In this document: positions 18,234-26,361 of the stretch, in pieces
Numbering within the stretch: position 1 is the first letter of the stretch
How the letters are laid out: each line of letters begins with the position of its first letter
Assembly: GCF_016862635.1 (NCBI RefSeq)
Contig: NZ_BONI01000010.1
Location: 95,021 to 159,020 of the forward strand
Source: Catellatospora coxensis
GTDB lineage: Bacteria; Actinomycetota; Actinomycetes; Mycobacteriales; Micromonosporaceae
DNA length: 64,000 bases
Direction: 5' to 3'
Notes under the pieces: generated by a model
What the model was told of the DNA's origin: nothing
What the model saw: the letters and a program-made list of their open reading frames with translations, nothing else
Databases searched by the model: none
Translations under genes and position numbers: made by a program

Positions 18234-19037
18234 CTACTGCACCGTCGCGGCGGCGTTCTGGATGAGCTTCGCGACCTGGTCGGGGTGGGAGATCATCACG
18301 ACGTGCGAGGCGCCGTCGACGACGACGGTCTCCTTCGACCCGGCCCGCTGCGCCATGAACGCCTGCGCCTGGGCGGGGATGTTCTTGTCCGCCGACCCGT
18401 ACACGAACCACGACGGGATGTTCTTCCACGCCGCGTTGGCCGACGCCTCGTTCAGCGCCGCCTCGGTGATCGGGCGCTGGCCCGCCGCCATCAGCGCGGC
18501 CTGCTCCGCGGGCACGTCGGCGGCGAACTGGTCGCGGAACTTGGCCTGGTCGATGAACAGGTCGTTGCCGCCGCCCGGCAGCGCCACCGGCTTGGCCAGC
18601 GCCGGCCCGAGCGTGCTGCCCGGGAACTTGGCCGACAGCGCCGCCGCCGACTCGCCCACCTCCGGCGCGAACGCCGCGACGTACACCAGGGCCTTGACGT
18701 TCGGATTGCCCTCGGCCGCGTTGGAGATCACACTGCCGCCGTAGGAGTGGCCGACCAGCACGATCGGCCCGCTGATGCTCTTGAGCACGGCGGCGACCTC
18801 GGCGGCGTCGCCCTTGACGCTGCGCAGCTCGTTCGGCACCGCCACGACCGGATAACCCTGCGCCTGCAGCAGCGGGATCACACCGTTCCAGCTCGACGAG
18901 TCCGCGAACGCACCGTGTACCAACACGATCGTCGGTTTTGTCTGTTTCTGCGCGGCCGTGGCCGGCGTGGCCACCACCGCGAGCGCCGTGACGGCGGACA
19001 GGGCGAGCACGCCCAAGAACCTGCTGCGGCCGATCAT
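18234..19037 (-). CDS. Secreted alpha/beta hydrolase
   Basis: A 267-residue exported hydrolase. Residues 1-28 form a signal peptide (basic MIGRSRF, hydrophobic core, ATPATAA cleavage region). The mature enzyme starts at PTIVLVHGAFADSSSWNGV with the oxyanion motif HG, carries the nucleophile elbow GHSYGGS at ~95-101, and has the catalytic His in VDGASHVVMISHPDQV near the end; the acid is probably the Asp of YGSADKNIP. This layout matches the esterase/hydroxynitrile-lyase-like branch. Substrate unknown. It is convergent with spo0M and divergent from a tiny membrane protein. Confidence 0.87.
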   Translation of the reverse strand: MIGRSRFLGVLALSAVTALAVVATPATAAQKQTKPTIVLVHGAFADSSSWNGVIPLLQAQGYPVVAVPNELRSVKGDAAEVAAVLKSISGPIVLVGHSYGGSVISNAAEGNPNVKALVYVAAFAPEVGESAAALSAKFPGSTLGPALAKPVALPGGGNDLFIDQAKFRDQFAADVPAEQAALMAAGQRPITEAALNEASANAAWKNIPSWFVYGSADKNIPAQAQAFMAQRAGSKETVVVDGASHVVMISHPDQVAKLIQNAAATVQ

Positions 19038-19168
19038 GGCCGACTCCTTCCATCCCGGTTACGGCCCGGGGGTCGGCCACGACCCAACCTACGCCAGGCC
19101 GGCGCGGTGCCACCGGACTTCCCTCGAGACCGCCCACCGCCGCCCTCGATCACGGGCCGCGCAGTCGC

Positions 19169-19174
19169 TATGGT
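19169..19174 (+). promoter_or_regulatory. -10 box of a leaderless promoter for the 29-residue gene
   Basis: TATGGT is followed by 6 bases and then the GTG at 19181. This is the same geometry as at the PhzF, MOSC and aldo/keto reductase genes in the window. Confidence 0.5.
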
Positions 19175-19180
19175 TGCCGG

Positions 19181-19270
19181 GTGTTCAAGGCCCTCGTCTG
19201 CTTCATGCTGCTCTTCATCGCCATCGGGGCGATCGGGATGTGGCTCGCCACCCAGCGCCGCAAATCATGA
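19181..19270 (+). CDS. 29-residue single-pass membrane peptide
   Basis: A GTG-started ORF of 30 codons that encodes V/M-F-K-A-L-V-C-F, a hydrophobic helix (FMLLFIAIGAIGMWLA) and the basic end TQRRKS. The positive C-terminus suggests that end is cytoplasmic. Support comes from the leaderless -10 box 6 bases upstream and from the membrane-peptide composition; no family was recognised. It stands 24 bases before the TSUP transporter gene and may be co-transcribed with it. Confidence 0.5.
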   Translation: MFKALVCFMLLFIAIGAIGMWLATQRRKS

Positions 19271-19294
19271 TCCACAGCACCCCCGCACCGGCCC

Positions 19295-20074
19295 GTGGAC
19301 GCCGGTAGCCTCAGCCTGCTGCTGACCGCCGCCACCGCCGCCGGGTGGGTGGACGCCGTGGTCGGCGGCGGCGGACTGCTCCTGCTCCCGGCCCTGCTCA
19401 TCGGACTGCCCCCGCAGGTGCCGCTGGCGACCGCCCTGGGCACCAACAAGATGACCGCGATCGCCGGGACCACCAGCGCCGCGATCACCTACGCCCGGCG
19501 CACCCGCATCGACTGGCGCGTCGCCGGACCCGCCGGAGCCATCGCCGTGTTCGTGTCCGGCCTCGGCGCGTGGCTGGCCATCGAACTGACCCCCAACAAG
19601 GACGTCTACCGGCCCGTCGTGCTGGCCATCCTGGTCGCCGTCGCGCTGTTCGTCACGTTCCGCCCGAACAACGGCATCTACGCCCACCCCGAACGCCGCA
19701 CCCGCGAGCGCGCCGTACTCGCCGTGGCACTCGCGGGCGGCGTCATCGCGCTGTACGACGGCATGATCGGACCCGGCACCGGCACCTTCCTGGTGCTCAC
19801 CTTCACCACCGTCATCGGCGCCGACTTCCTGCACGGCTCCGCCATGGCCAAGATCGTCAACGCGGGCACCAACCTCGGCGCGCTCATCGTGTTCGCCGCA
19901 GGCGGCCACGTCTGGTGGCAGCTCGGCGCGGCCATGGCCGTCTGCAACATCATCGGCGCGCAGCTCGGCGCCCGGATGGCCATCAGACGCGGCTCCGGCT
20001 TCGTCCGCATCGTGCTACTCGTGGTGGTGCTCGCCCTGATCGCCCGGCTGTCCTACGACCAGTGGCTGGCCTGA
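19295..20074 (+). CDS. TSUP (TauE/SafE) family transporter
   Basis: A 259-residue multi-pass membrane protein of the sulfite-exporter TauE/SafE family, which moves small sulfur or organic anions. The opening VDAVVGGGGLLLLPALL followed by PLATALGTNKMTAIAGT, and the second repeat IALYDGMIGPGTGTFLVL with LHGSAMAKIVNAGTN, are the two conserved half-family motifs; about eight helices are predicted by eye. The GTG start at 19295 fits the first helix. Its last 60 bases overlap the antisense 3' end of the LysR gene. Substrate unknown. Confidence 0.88.
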   Translation: MDAGSLSLLLTAATAAGWVDAVVGGGGLLLLPALLIGLPPQVPLATALGTNKMTAIAGTTSAAITYARRTRIDWRVAGPAGAIAVFVSGLGAWLAIELTPNKDVYRPVVLAILVAVALFVTFRPNNGIYAHPERRTRERAVLAVALAGGVIALYDGMIGPGTGTFLVLTFTTVIGADFLHGSAMAKIVNAGTNLGALIVFAAGGHVWWQLGAAMAVCNIIGAQLGARMAIRRGSGFVRIVLLVVVLALIARLSYDQWLA

Positions 20075-20974
20075 CCGCCACCGCTCCGCCAGCGCATGCG
20101 CGGCGACCCGCTCGATCACCAGGCTCACCGCGGGCCAGTGCTCCCGGCCCGGCCTGGTGATCGAGAACATGCGCCGCCGCACCGGCACCCCCGGCATCGG
20201 CACGAACCGCACCCCCGGATGCTCCGGCAGGTGACCGGGCACCAGCGCCACCCCCAGATCCGCCGACACCAGGTCCAGCACCAGATCCATGCTGTCCGCC
20301 CGATGCTCGATCATCGGCTGGTACGCCGCCAGCGCGCACACCCGCACCGCCAGCTCGTCGTCGGCCGGGCCGCGCGAGTTCACCACCCACGACTGCCCCG
20401 CCAGCGCGCACAGCCGCCCCGGCGCGTCGATCCGCTCCGGCAGGTCCCGCTCCGCCGGCACCGCCAGCACCATCGGCGTCTCGCACAGCTGCCGCACCGT
20501 GTACCCGTCCCAGCCGCGCGGCACCAGGTCGTAGTCGTACACGAAACCCAGGTCCACCCGGTCCTCGGCCAGCAGCCGCAGCACCTCCGGCGGCTCCTGC
20601 TCCTGCAGCAGCAGCTGCAGCCCCGGATGCGACACCACCAGCTCCCGCACCACCGGGATCAGATCCCCCGACAGCACCGACGCGTACGACGCCACGTGCA
20701 CCGCCCCGCCCGGCTCCCCGCCCCGGGCCAGCGCCGCGCGGGCCGCGTCCACCGCCGCCAGGATCGGCCGCGCGTGCGCCACCAGCCGCCGCCCCGCCGG
20801 AGTCAGCCGGACCGTCCGCCCCGTGCGTTCGACCAGCGGCGCGCCCACCTCCCGGGTCAGCGTGGCCAGCTGCTGCGACACCGCCGACGTGCCGTACCCG
20901 GTGGCCTCGGCGACCGCGCGCAGCGTGCCCCGGTCCGACAGCTCGACGAGCACGCGCAGCAGCCTGGTGTCCAC
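20015..20974 (-). CDS. LysR-family transcriptional regulator
   Basis: A 319-residue regulator. The N-terminal winged helix-turn-helix (residues ~1-60) reads TRLLRVLVELSDRGTLRAVAEATG and then TSAVSQQLATLTREVGAPLVERTGRTVRLTPAG; a periplasmic-binding-like effector domain (~90-290) follows. The GTG at 20974 is chosen because the domain begins directly there; longer readings run into the divergent gene. It faces away from an EamA exporter across 79 bases, the usual LysR-target layout, so it probably controls that exporter. Its 3' end overlaps the TSUP gene by 60 bases. Confidence 0.9.
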   Translation of the reverse strand: MDTRLLRVLVELSDRGTLRAVAEATGYGTSAVSQQLATLTREVGAPLVERTGRTVRLTPAGRRLVAHARPILAAVDAARAALARGGEPGGAVHVASYASVLSGDLIPVVRELVVSHPGLQLLLQEQEPPEVLRLLAEDRVDLGFVYDYDLVPRGWDGYTVRQLCETPMVLAVPAERDLPERIDAPGRLCALAGQSWVVNSRGPADDELAVRVCALAAYQPMIEHRADSMDLVLDLVSADLGVALVPGHLPEHPGVRFVPMPGVPVRRRMFSITRPGREHWPAVSLVIERVAAHALAERWRSGQPLVVGQPGDQGEHHHE

Positions 20975-21053
20975 GCCCCCATCATCCGCGAATCGCGGAC
21001 GGTCCGTCCGCAGACCCGTGGTGGACGGCGTGATCTTCATCCGGTGACATGGA

Positions 21054-21935
21054 GTGGTGACCGCAGTCGACCTCGCCACCAGCACCACCCGCCGCCAGAG
21101 CACCGCCCCCGCCATCGGACTGATCATGGGGTCGATGCTCTCCGTGCAGGTCGGCGCGGCCGCCTCCACCCGCCTGTTCGACGACATCGGCCCCGCCGGC
21201 ACCGCCTGGCTGCGCGGCTGCTGGGCCGCCCTCGCCTTCGTGCTCATCGCCCGCCCCTCGCCGCGCTGGCTGCGCGCCCAGTCCCGCCGCGACCTGCGCG
21301 GCGCGATCGGACTCGGCGTCGTCAGCGCGGCCATGAGCGTCGCCTTCTTCGAATCCATCGCCCGCATCCCGCTGGCCACCGCCGTCGCCCTGGAGTTCCT
21401 CGGCCCGCTGTCGTTGGCCGTGCTGCGCCGCACCGGCCGCTGGGGCCTGCTGTGGCCCGCGCTCGCGCTGGCCGGCGTACTCGCGCTGACCCGGCCCTGG
21501 CGCGGCGACATCAACCTCACCGGCGTCGCGCTCGCCCTGGTCGCCGCCGCCGGCTGGGCCGGCTACATCGTGCTCACCCAGCGCGTCGGCGACAGCTTCA
21601 GCGGCGTCAAGGGCCTCGCCATCGCCATGCCTGTATCGGCCGTCGCCGCCGCCGTCATCGGCGCACCCCAGGCCCTGCCGAACCTGACCTGGGCCATCCT
21701 CGCCCAGGCCGCCTGGCTGGCCCTGCTCCTACCGGTCCTCCCGTTCGCCCTCGAACTGCTCGCCCTGCGCCGCCTCACCGTCGCCGCCTTCGGCACCCTG
21801 ATGTGCCTGGAACCCGCGTTCGCCCTGTTCGTAGGCGCGACCGTGCTCCACCAGACCCCCCACCCGCTCCAGGTGGCGGGCGTCGCCTTCGTCGTGGCCG
21901 CCGGCATCGGCGCCCAGCGCTCCGGCCACCGCTGA
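21054..21935 (+). CDS. EamA/DMT-superfamily exporter
   Basis: A 293-residue membrane protein with about ten hydrophobic helices in two EamA repeats (IGLIMGSMLSVQVGAAAS..., and ALALVAAAGWAGYIVLTQRVG...). The family (RhtA-like) exports amino acids or related metabolites. Conserved traits include FESIARIPLATAVALEFLGPL and CLEPAFALFVGATVLHQ. It starts at GTG 21054 (a second GTG follows immediately) and is divergent from the LysR regulator. It ends just before a palindromic repeat. Confidence 0.88.
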   Translation: MVTAVDLATSTTRRQSTAPAIGLIMGSMLSVQVGAAASTRLFDDIGPAGTAWLRGCWAALAFVLIARPSPRWLRAQSRRDLRGAIGLGVVSAAMSVAFFESIARIPLATAVALEFLGPLSLAVLRRTGRWGLLWPALALAGVLALTRPWRGDINLTGVALALVAAAGWAGYIVLTQRVGDSFSGVKGLAIAMPVSAVAAAVIGAPQALPNLTWAILAQAAWLALLLPVLPFALELLALRRLTVAAFGTLMCLEPAFALFVGATVLHQTPHPLQVAGVAFVVAAGIGAQRSGHR

Positions 21936-21943
21936 GAACAAAG

Positions 21944-21987
21944 GAAGGGCACCTTCACAACGCTCCGCGTTGTAGAAGGTGCCCTTC
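21944..21987. repeat. Palindromic repeat, GAAGGGCACCTTC family (copy 2)
   Basis: The clearest copy: GAAGGGCACCTTC plus ACAACGC pairs with GCGTTGT plus GAAGGTGCCCTTC, a 20-bp stem with one bulged A and the loop TCC. It starts 9 bases after the exporter stop codon and lies between two convergent genes, so it could act as a bidirectional terminator. Confidence 0.85.
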
Positions 21988-22014
21988 TTAACCACCCACT
22001 GCCGCAGGCAGGGG

Positions 22015-22965
22015 TTATGCGGCCGTGGTCAGGGTTTGTTCACGGTCGGCGGCGAGCTGCGCCAGCCGCGCCCGCACCTGCGCGTGCCGCCCGTCGAGCT
22101 GCTGCCCGATCCGGCCGACCTGCTCGTCGCACTGCTTCGCGCCGGCCAGCGCCTGCTTGATCCGATCGCGTACGGCCAGGTCGGTGAAGATGTTGTCGAA
22201 CCAGACGTCCAGGAAACGGGTCAGCCCGCTGATGGCCAGCGCGGTCGCCGCACCGCCGCCGGGCACGTCGGCCAGCTCGGCGTTCAGCGCGGCGATGCGC
22301 TGATCGGCCAGGGCCGCCGCCTTCGCCGCCTCGTCGAGCCGATCGTGCTTGATCGCACTACTGATCATCCCGCCGCCGAAGAACGTGTCGTACGTCGACC
22401 AGCCGTCGGCGCTGTCGAGCAGCCGCCGCAGCTCGTGCAGCGCCTTCGACGCGGCGGCGGCCGCGTGCTGGGCCTCCCGGATCTCCTTCAGCTCCGCCTC
22501 GGCCACCCCGCGCGCCTCGGCGAGGTCGAGCAGCCGCCGCGCGCGGGAGTCGCCGCCCGCCGCCAGGACCCGCTCCTTCTCGTCGAGCGCCGCCGCGTAC
22601 CGGCCCGGGGCGTCCTCCAGCGCCGACAAGCGGGCCGCGACGCCGTCGAGTTCCCCGCGCAGGGCGGCCACGTCGGCCTCGGCCCGGCCCAGCCGGTACG
22701 CCGCCGCGTCGGCCTCGGCCCGCTCCCGCGCGATCGCGTCGTGGCGGGTGCCGCGCAGGGCGGCGATCACGCGGGTGAGGGTGACCGTCTCCAGGCGTAC
22801 GACGTCGCGAACCTCTCGGGCGTGTGCCTGCGACAGCTCGCGCACCAGCGCGGCGGCGTCGTCGATCAGCCGCAGCAGTTCGCGATGCCGGGCGACGGCG
22901 GTCTGCCGCTCGCGGTGCGCCTCGGCCGCGGCCGCCAACCGCGCCTCCATGTCCCCGTGTCCCAT
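22015..22965 (-). CDS. Long coiled-coil protein of unknown function
   Basis: A 316-residue protein. Residues ~5-185 are almost pure heptad-like helix rich in Ala, Arg, Glu and Leu (ARLAAAAEAHRERQTAVARH, AEADVAALRGELDGVAARLSAL). A central segment WSTYDTFFGGGMISSAIKHDRLDEA is less helical and is a likely family signature; a second coiled coil closes the protein. The FDNIFTDLAVRDRI part resembles PspA-like or shape-determining coiled-coil proteins only loosely. ATG 22965 is preferred because a TGCAAT box lies 7 bases upstream; ATG 22974 is possible. Transcribed away from the siderophore genes. Confidence 0.7.
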   Translation of the reverse strand: MGHGDMEARLAAAAEAHRERQTAVARHRELLRLIDDAAALVRELSQAHAREVRDVVRLETVTLTRVIAALRGTRHDAIARERAEADAAAYRLGRAEADVAALRGELDGVAARLSALEDAPGRYAAALDEKERVLAAGGDSRARRLLDLAEARGVAEAELKEIREAQHAAAAASKALHELRRLLDSADGWSTYDTFFGGGMISSAIKHDRLDEAAKAAALADQRIAALNAELADVPGGGAATALAISGLTRFLDVWFDNIFTDLAVRDRIKQALAGAKQCDEQVGRIGQQLDGRHAQVRARLAQLAADREQTLTTAA

Positions 22966-23081
22966 GACCCACATTGCAGCAGCCCCGGACAAGGCCCGGC
23001 GCGGGCGCGCGGACCCGAGCAGGCGGAACCCGGTGGGCTCGGCGCTCCTGGCCGGCGGGCGACCCGGGGACGTCACATCCG

Positions 23082-23106
23082 CTAGGCGATCCTAGGACGC
23101 TAGGCT
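23082..23106 (+). promoter_or_regulatory. Possible iron-box / promoter of the siderophore operon
   Basis: CTAGGCGATCCTAG (inverted halves CTAGG/CCTAG) and a third CTAGG sit ~90 bases before the first synthetase. The TAGG/CCTA halves recall DtxR/IdeR sites, but only about half of the 19-base consensus matches. TAGGCT (23101-23106) could be the -10 box. Weak evidence. Confidence 0.3.
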
Positions 23107-23194
23107 GAGAGCGGGCGCTGGCAGGCAGCCGCCTCGGTGGTCCACACTGGATCTCTGCCGAGCCCGCCGGACGAGGGAGTGGACCATCAACAGC

Positions 23195-24751
23195 GTGCCG
23201 AGTGTGTCCGAGAAGCTTCCCGGAGCCCGCGCGGCGATTCTGGCCCGGCTGTGGGGCGCGCTGGTGCGTGAGCCGCTGCCCGGCGTCGAGCGGCAGGTGT
23301 ACGGCGGCGACGTCCGGGTCACCCTCGCCGGCGGCAAGCGGGTCATCGGTTCCGCCGCGCTGGCCGAACCGTTCGCCGTGCCACCCGAGGGCATGCGCAT
23401 CGTCACCGACACCGGCGCGTTCGACGACCCGGTCGAGCTGCTGCGCGCGCTGGACCTGCCCGGTGACGGCGCCCGGCTCACCGCCGAGGTCGCCGACAGT
23501 GTCGCGGGAGTGGCGCTGGCCCGCGCCAACCAGCCGTACCGGCCCGGCGGCGAGCCTTCGCTGACCCTGCTCGCGGGCCGCCCGGACGGGCTGGCGCTGC
23601 TGGAGCAGTCCGTGGTGGACGGTCACCCGCTGCACCCGTGCTGCCGCACCCGGCTGGGCATGTCCCAGGCCGAGCTGCTGCGCTACGCGCCCGAGCACCG
23701 GCCCACGGTGGAGCTGGAGGTGTTCACCGTGCCGGCCAAGCGCTGGCTGACCACCGGCGCGGGGCTCGCGCCGCGGCTGCCGGTGCATCCGTGGCAGCGC
23801 GAGCACGTGCTGTCGGCGTACCCCTTCCTCAAGCCCGACGGCGCACGTATCGCGGCCCGGCCGCTGATGTCGCTGCGCACCCTGGCCGCGGTCGCCGACC
23901 CGACGCGGCACTACAAGACCGCGGTCGACGTGCAGATGACCAGCGCGGTGCGGATCGTCTCGCCCGCCGCGGTGCGCAACGGCCCGGTGGTGTCGAAGCT
24001 GCTGGCCGTCGTCGCCGCGGACCTCGGCCTGCAGGTGTGGCCCGAGCTCGCCGCGGGCGCAGTGCTGGACACCGACGGCGCCCCGCTGCGCAGCCTGGCC
24101 GTCGTGGTGCGGCGCGCCCCGAAGCCCGGCCCGAACGAGGTGATCCTGCCGGTCGCGGCGCTGGCCGCCCCGTCCCCGGCGGACGGCCGCCCGCTGATCC
24201 GGGAGGCGGTCATGCTCGGCTACGGCGGCCACCCGGCCGGATTCCTCGCCGACCTGGCCGCGCTGATCGTGCCGGTGCTGCTGACGCTGCTGCACCGCGG
24301 GGTCGCGCTGGAGGCGCACGGGCAGAACCTGCTGGTCGCCCTCTCCCACGGGCGGCCGACCGGGCTGTCCTACCGCGACGTCGGCGGGGTGCGGCTGAGC
24401 CCCGAACGGCTGCGCCGCCACGGCGTGGACGTGCCCCGGCTGCACGGCGACCTGGCCAGCGACGACCCGGCCGAGCTGCGGGCCAAGGCGCTGGGTTCGG
24501 GGATCGCGGTGGCGCTCGGCGAGCCGATCGCGGTGCTGTCCCGCGAGTACGGCATCGAGCCGCGGCAACTGTGGCGGCTGGTCCGCGACCGGGTGGAGCA
24601 GGCGTACGACAACCTGCCCCCGTCGGCCGCCGCGGACGCGCGCTCGGTGCTCGGCGATCCGCTGCCGCTCAAGGCGACGACCGCGATGCGGCTGGCCGCC
24701 GACCCGCTCGACGACGCCTGGGCGCAGCTGCCCAACCCGCTGGCCGCGTGA
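23195..24751 (+). CDS. NRPS-independent siderophore synthetase (IucA/IucC family), first
   Basis: A 518-residue NIS synthetase, which adenylates a carboxylate (often citrate) and joins it to an amine or alcohol. Typical motifs are GHPLHPCCRTRLGMS (~residues 146-160), HPWQREHVL, QMTSAVRIVSPAAVRNGPVVSKLL, and LEAHGQNLLVALSHGRPTGLSYRDVGG in the ferric-reductase-like C-terminal part. The general start GTG 23195 has a purine-rich site (ACGAGGGAGT) 17 bases upstream, longer than normal, so the exact start is uncertain. Its stop overlaps the next synthetase by one base (TGATG). Substrate is unknown. Confidence 0.88.
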   Translation: MPSVSEKLPGARAAILARLWGALVREPLPGVERQVYGGDVRVTLAGGKRVIGSAALAEPFAVPPEGMRIVTDTGAFDDPVELLRALDLPGDGARLTAEVADSVAGVALARANQPYRPGGEPSLTLLAGRPDGLALLEQSVVDGHPLHPCCRTRLGMSQAELLRYAPEHRPTVELEVFTVPAKRWLTTGAGLAPRLPVHPWQREHVLSAYPFLKPDGARIAARPLMSLRTLAAVADPTRHYKTAVDVQMTSAVRIVSPAAVRNGPVVSKLLAVVAADLGLQVWPELAAGAVLDTDGAPLRSLAVVVRRAPKPGPNEVILPVAALAAPSPADGRPLIREAVMLGYGGHPAGFLADLAALIVPVLLTLLHRGVALEAHGQNLLVALSHGRPTGLSYRDVGGVRLSPERLRRHGVDVPRLHGDLASDDPAELRAKALGSGIAVALGEPIAVLSREYGIEPRQLWRLVRDRVEQAYDNLPPSAAADARSVLGDPLPLKATTAMRLAADPLDDAWAQLPNPLAA

Positions 24752-26361
24752 TGCGCCCGCTCACCGACCCCATCGCCGCCGACCTGGCGGACCTGGCCCC
24801 GCAGCTGCTGAGCGGCTACTTCGACGCGCTGCCGCAGGCCCGGGTCACCGTGGCGACCCGGCTGGCCGAGGCGCTGTGGCGCGAGGACCTCGGCGACGCG
24901 CGCGCCCGCTTCCACGGCGAGCGGCACGGCTTCGACCGGGTGCTGCTCGACCCGGTGGACGCGGACCCGGTCACCCTGGTCACCCACGATGGCCTGCGCG
25001 CGGAGCTGGACAGCGCGGTGCACGGGCTGGCGCTGGCGTACGCCCGCCGCGCCACCATAGACCCCGGTCACCGGGCGGCGGCGGCAGTCGCGGGCGCCGC
25101 CGACATGCTGGCGCTGCTCGACGGAGCCGCGCCCGACGAGCGCACCGCCCGGCTGGAGCAGCTCGCCGTCGAGGGGCACAACCTGCACCCGTGCGGGCGC
25201 ACCCGGCTGGGCTGGGGCACCGGCGACCTGATCGCGCACGACCTGGAGAGCGAGTCGACCGCGATCGGCTTCCTGGCCGTGCCGCCGGAACTGGCGCTGG
25301 GCGACGACCTGTCCCAGCGGCTGGGCGTGCCGGCCCCCGGCGGGCGGCGGCTGCTGCCGGTGCACATCTGGCAGCTGCGGCACCTCACCGGCCGGCACCC
25401 GGAGCTGTTCGCCGACGGCACGCTGCGGGTGCTCGACGACGTGGTGCCGGCGCGGCCCACCGCGGCGCTGCGCACCGTGCTGCCGCCGGGGTCGACGTAC
25501 CTGAAACTGTCGCTGGACATCCAGGTCACCTCGACCCGGCGCAGCATCTCCATCGCCTCCACCCGCAACGGGCCGGCGCTGAGCGAGGTGCTGTCCCGGC
25601 TGCTGGAGCTGGTGCCGGGCGGCGGGCGGGTGCTGCTGATGGCCGAGCCCGCGGGCGTCGCCGGGCTGCTGGAGGACGGCCGCCAGCTCAGCACCATCGT
25701 GCGCGAAGGCCTGGGCGGCCGGCTGGCCGCCGGCGAGCAGCCCGTCCCGGCGAGCTCGCTGGCCGCGCTCGACCCGGTCACCGGGCGCACGCTGCTGGCC
25801 GGGGTCGTCGACCGGTACGCGGCCACGCGCGGCCTGGCCGACCCGCGCTCGGCCGCCTCGGGTTTCCTGCGCGAGTACGCCGAGCTGCTGCTGCCGCCGG
25901 TGCTGGCGCTGGCCGCCCGGCACGGCATCGGGCTGGAGGCGCACCTGCAGAACTGCGTGCCCACGTTCCGGGACGGCGTGCCGCACCGGCTGGCCCTGCG
26001 CGACCTGGCCGGGCTGCGCGTGCACCACCCTCGGCTGGCCGCGTCCGGGGCGCGGCTGCAGCTGTGGCCCGGCTCGGTGATCGGCACCGAGGACGAGACG
26101 GTGCTGCGGTCGAAGGTGGCGTACACCGCGTTCCAGGCGCACCTGGGCGAGCTGGTGCTGCGGCTGGGGCAGTCGCACGGGCTGGCCGCCGACGCCGCCT
26201 GGCGCGTCGTGCGGGAGGTCGTGGACACGAGCCTGGCCGGGCACCCCGACCACGCCTTCTACACGGCCGCGACGGTGCCGCACAAGGCGCTGACCCGGAT
26301 GCGCCTGGCCGGCGCGGGCGACCTGTACGTCCCGGTGCAGAATCCGCTCCATGGCCGCTGA
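24751..26361 (+). CDS. NRPS-independent siderophore synthetase (IucA/IucC family), second
   Basis: A 536-residue paralogue of the preceding protein. The matching motifs are GHNLHPCGRTRLGWG, HIWQLRHL, QVTSTRRSISIASTRNGPALSEVL and LEAHLQNCVPTFRDGVPHRLALRDLAGLR. Two different synthetases normally catalyse successive couplings to a citrate-like core, as in staphyloferrin B or aerobactin pathways. It starts one base inside the upstream stop and ends 11 bases inside the decarboxylase gene, so all three are tightly coupled. Confidence 0.9.
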   Translation: MRPLTDPIAADLADLAPQLLSGYFDALPQARVTVATRLAEALWREDLGDARARFHGERHGFDRVLLDPVDADPVTLVTHDGLRAELDSAVHGLALAYARRATIDPGHRAAAAVAGAADMLALLDGAAPDERTARLEQLAVEGHNLHPCGRTRLGWGTGDLIAHDLESESTAIGFLAVPPELALGDDLSQRLGVPAPGGRRLLPVHIWQLRHLTGRHPELFADGTLRVLDDVVPARPTAALRTVLPPGSTYLKLSLDIQVTSTRRSISIASTRNGPALSEVLSRLLELVPGGGRVLLMAEPAGVAGLLEDGRQLSTIVREGLGGRLAAGEQPVPASSLAALDPVTGRTLLAGVVDRYAATRGLADPRSAASGFLREYAELLLPPVLALAARHGIGLEAHLQNCVPTFRDGVPHRLALRDLAGLRVHHPRLAASGARLQLWPGSVIGTEDETVLRSKVAYTAFQAHLGELVLRLGQSHGLAADAAWRVVREVVDTSLAGHPDHAFYTAATVPHKALTRMRLAGAGDLYVPVQNPLHGR

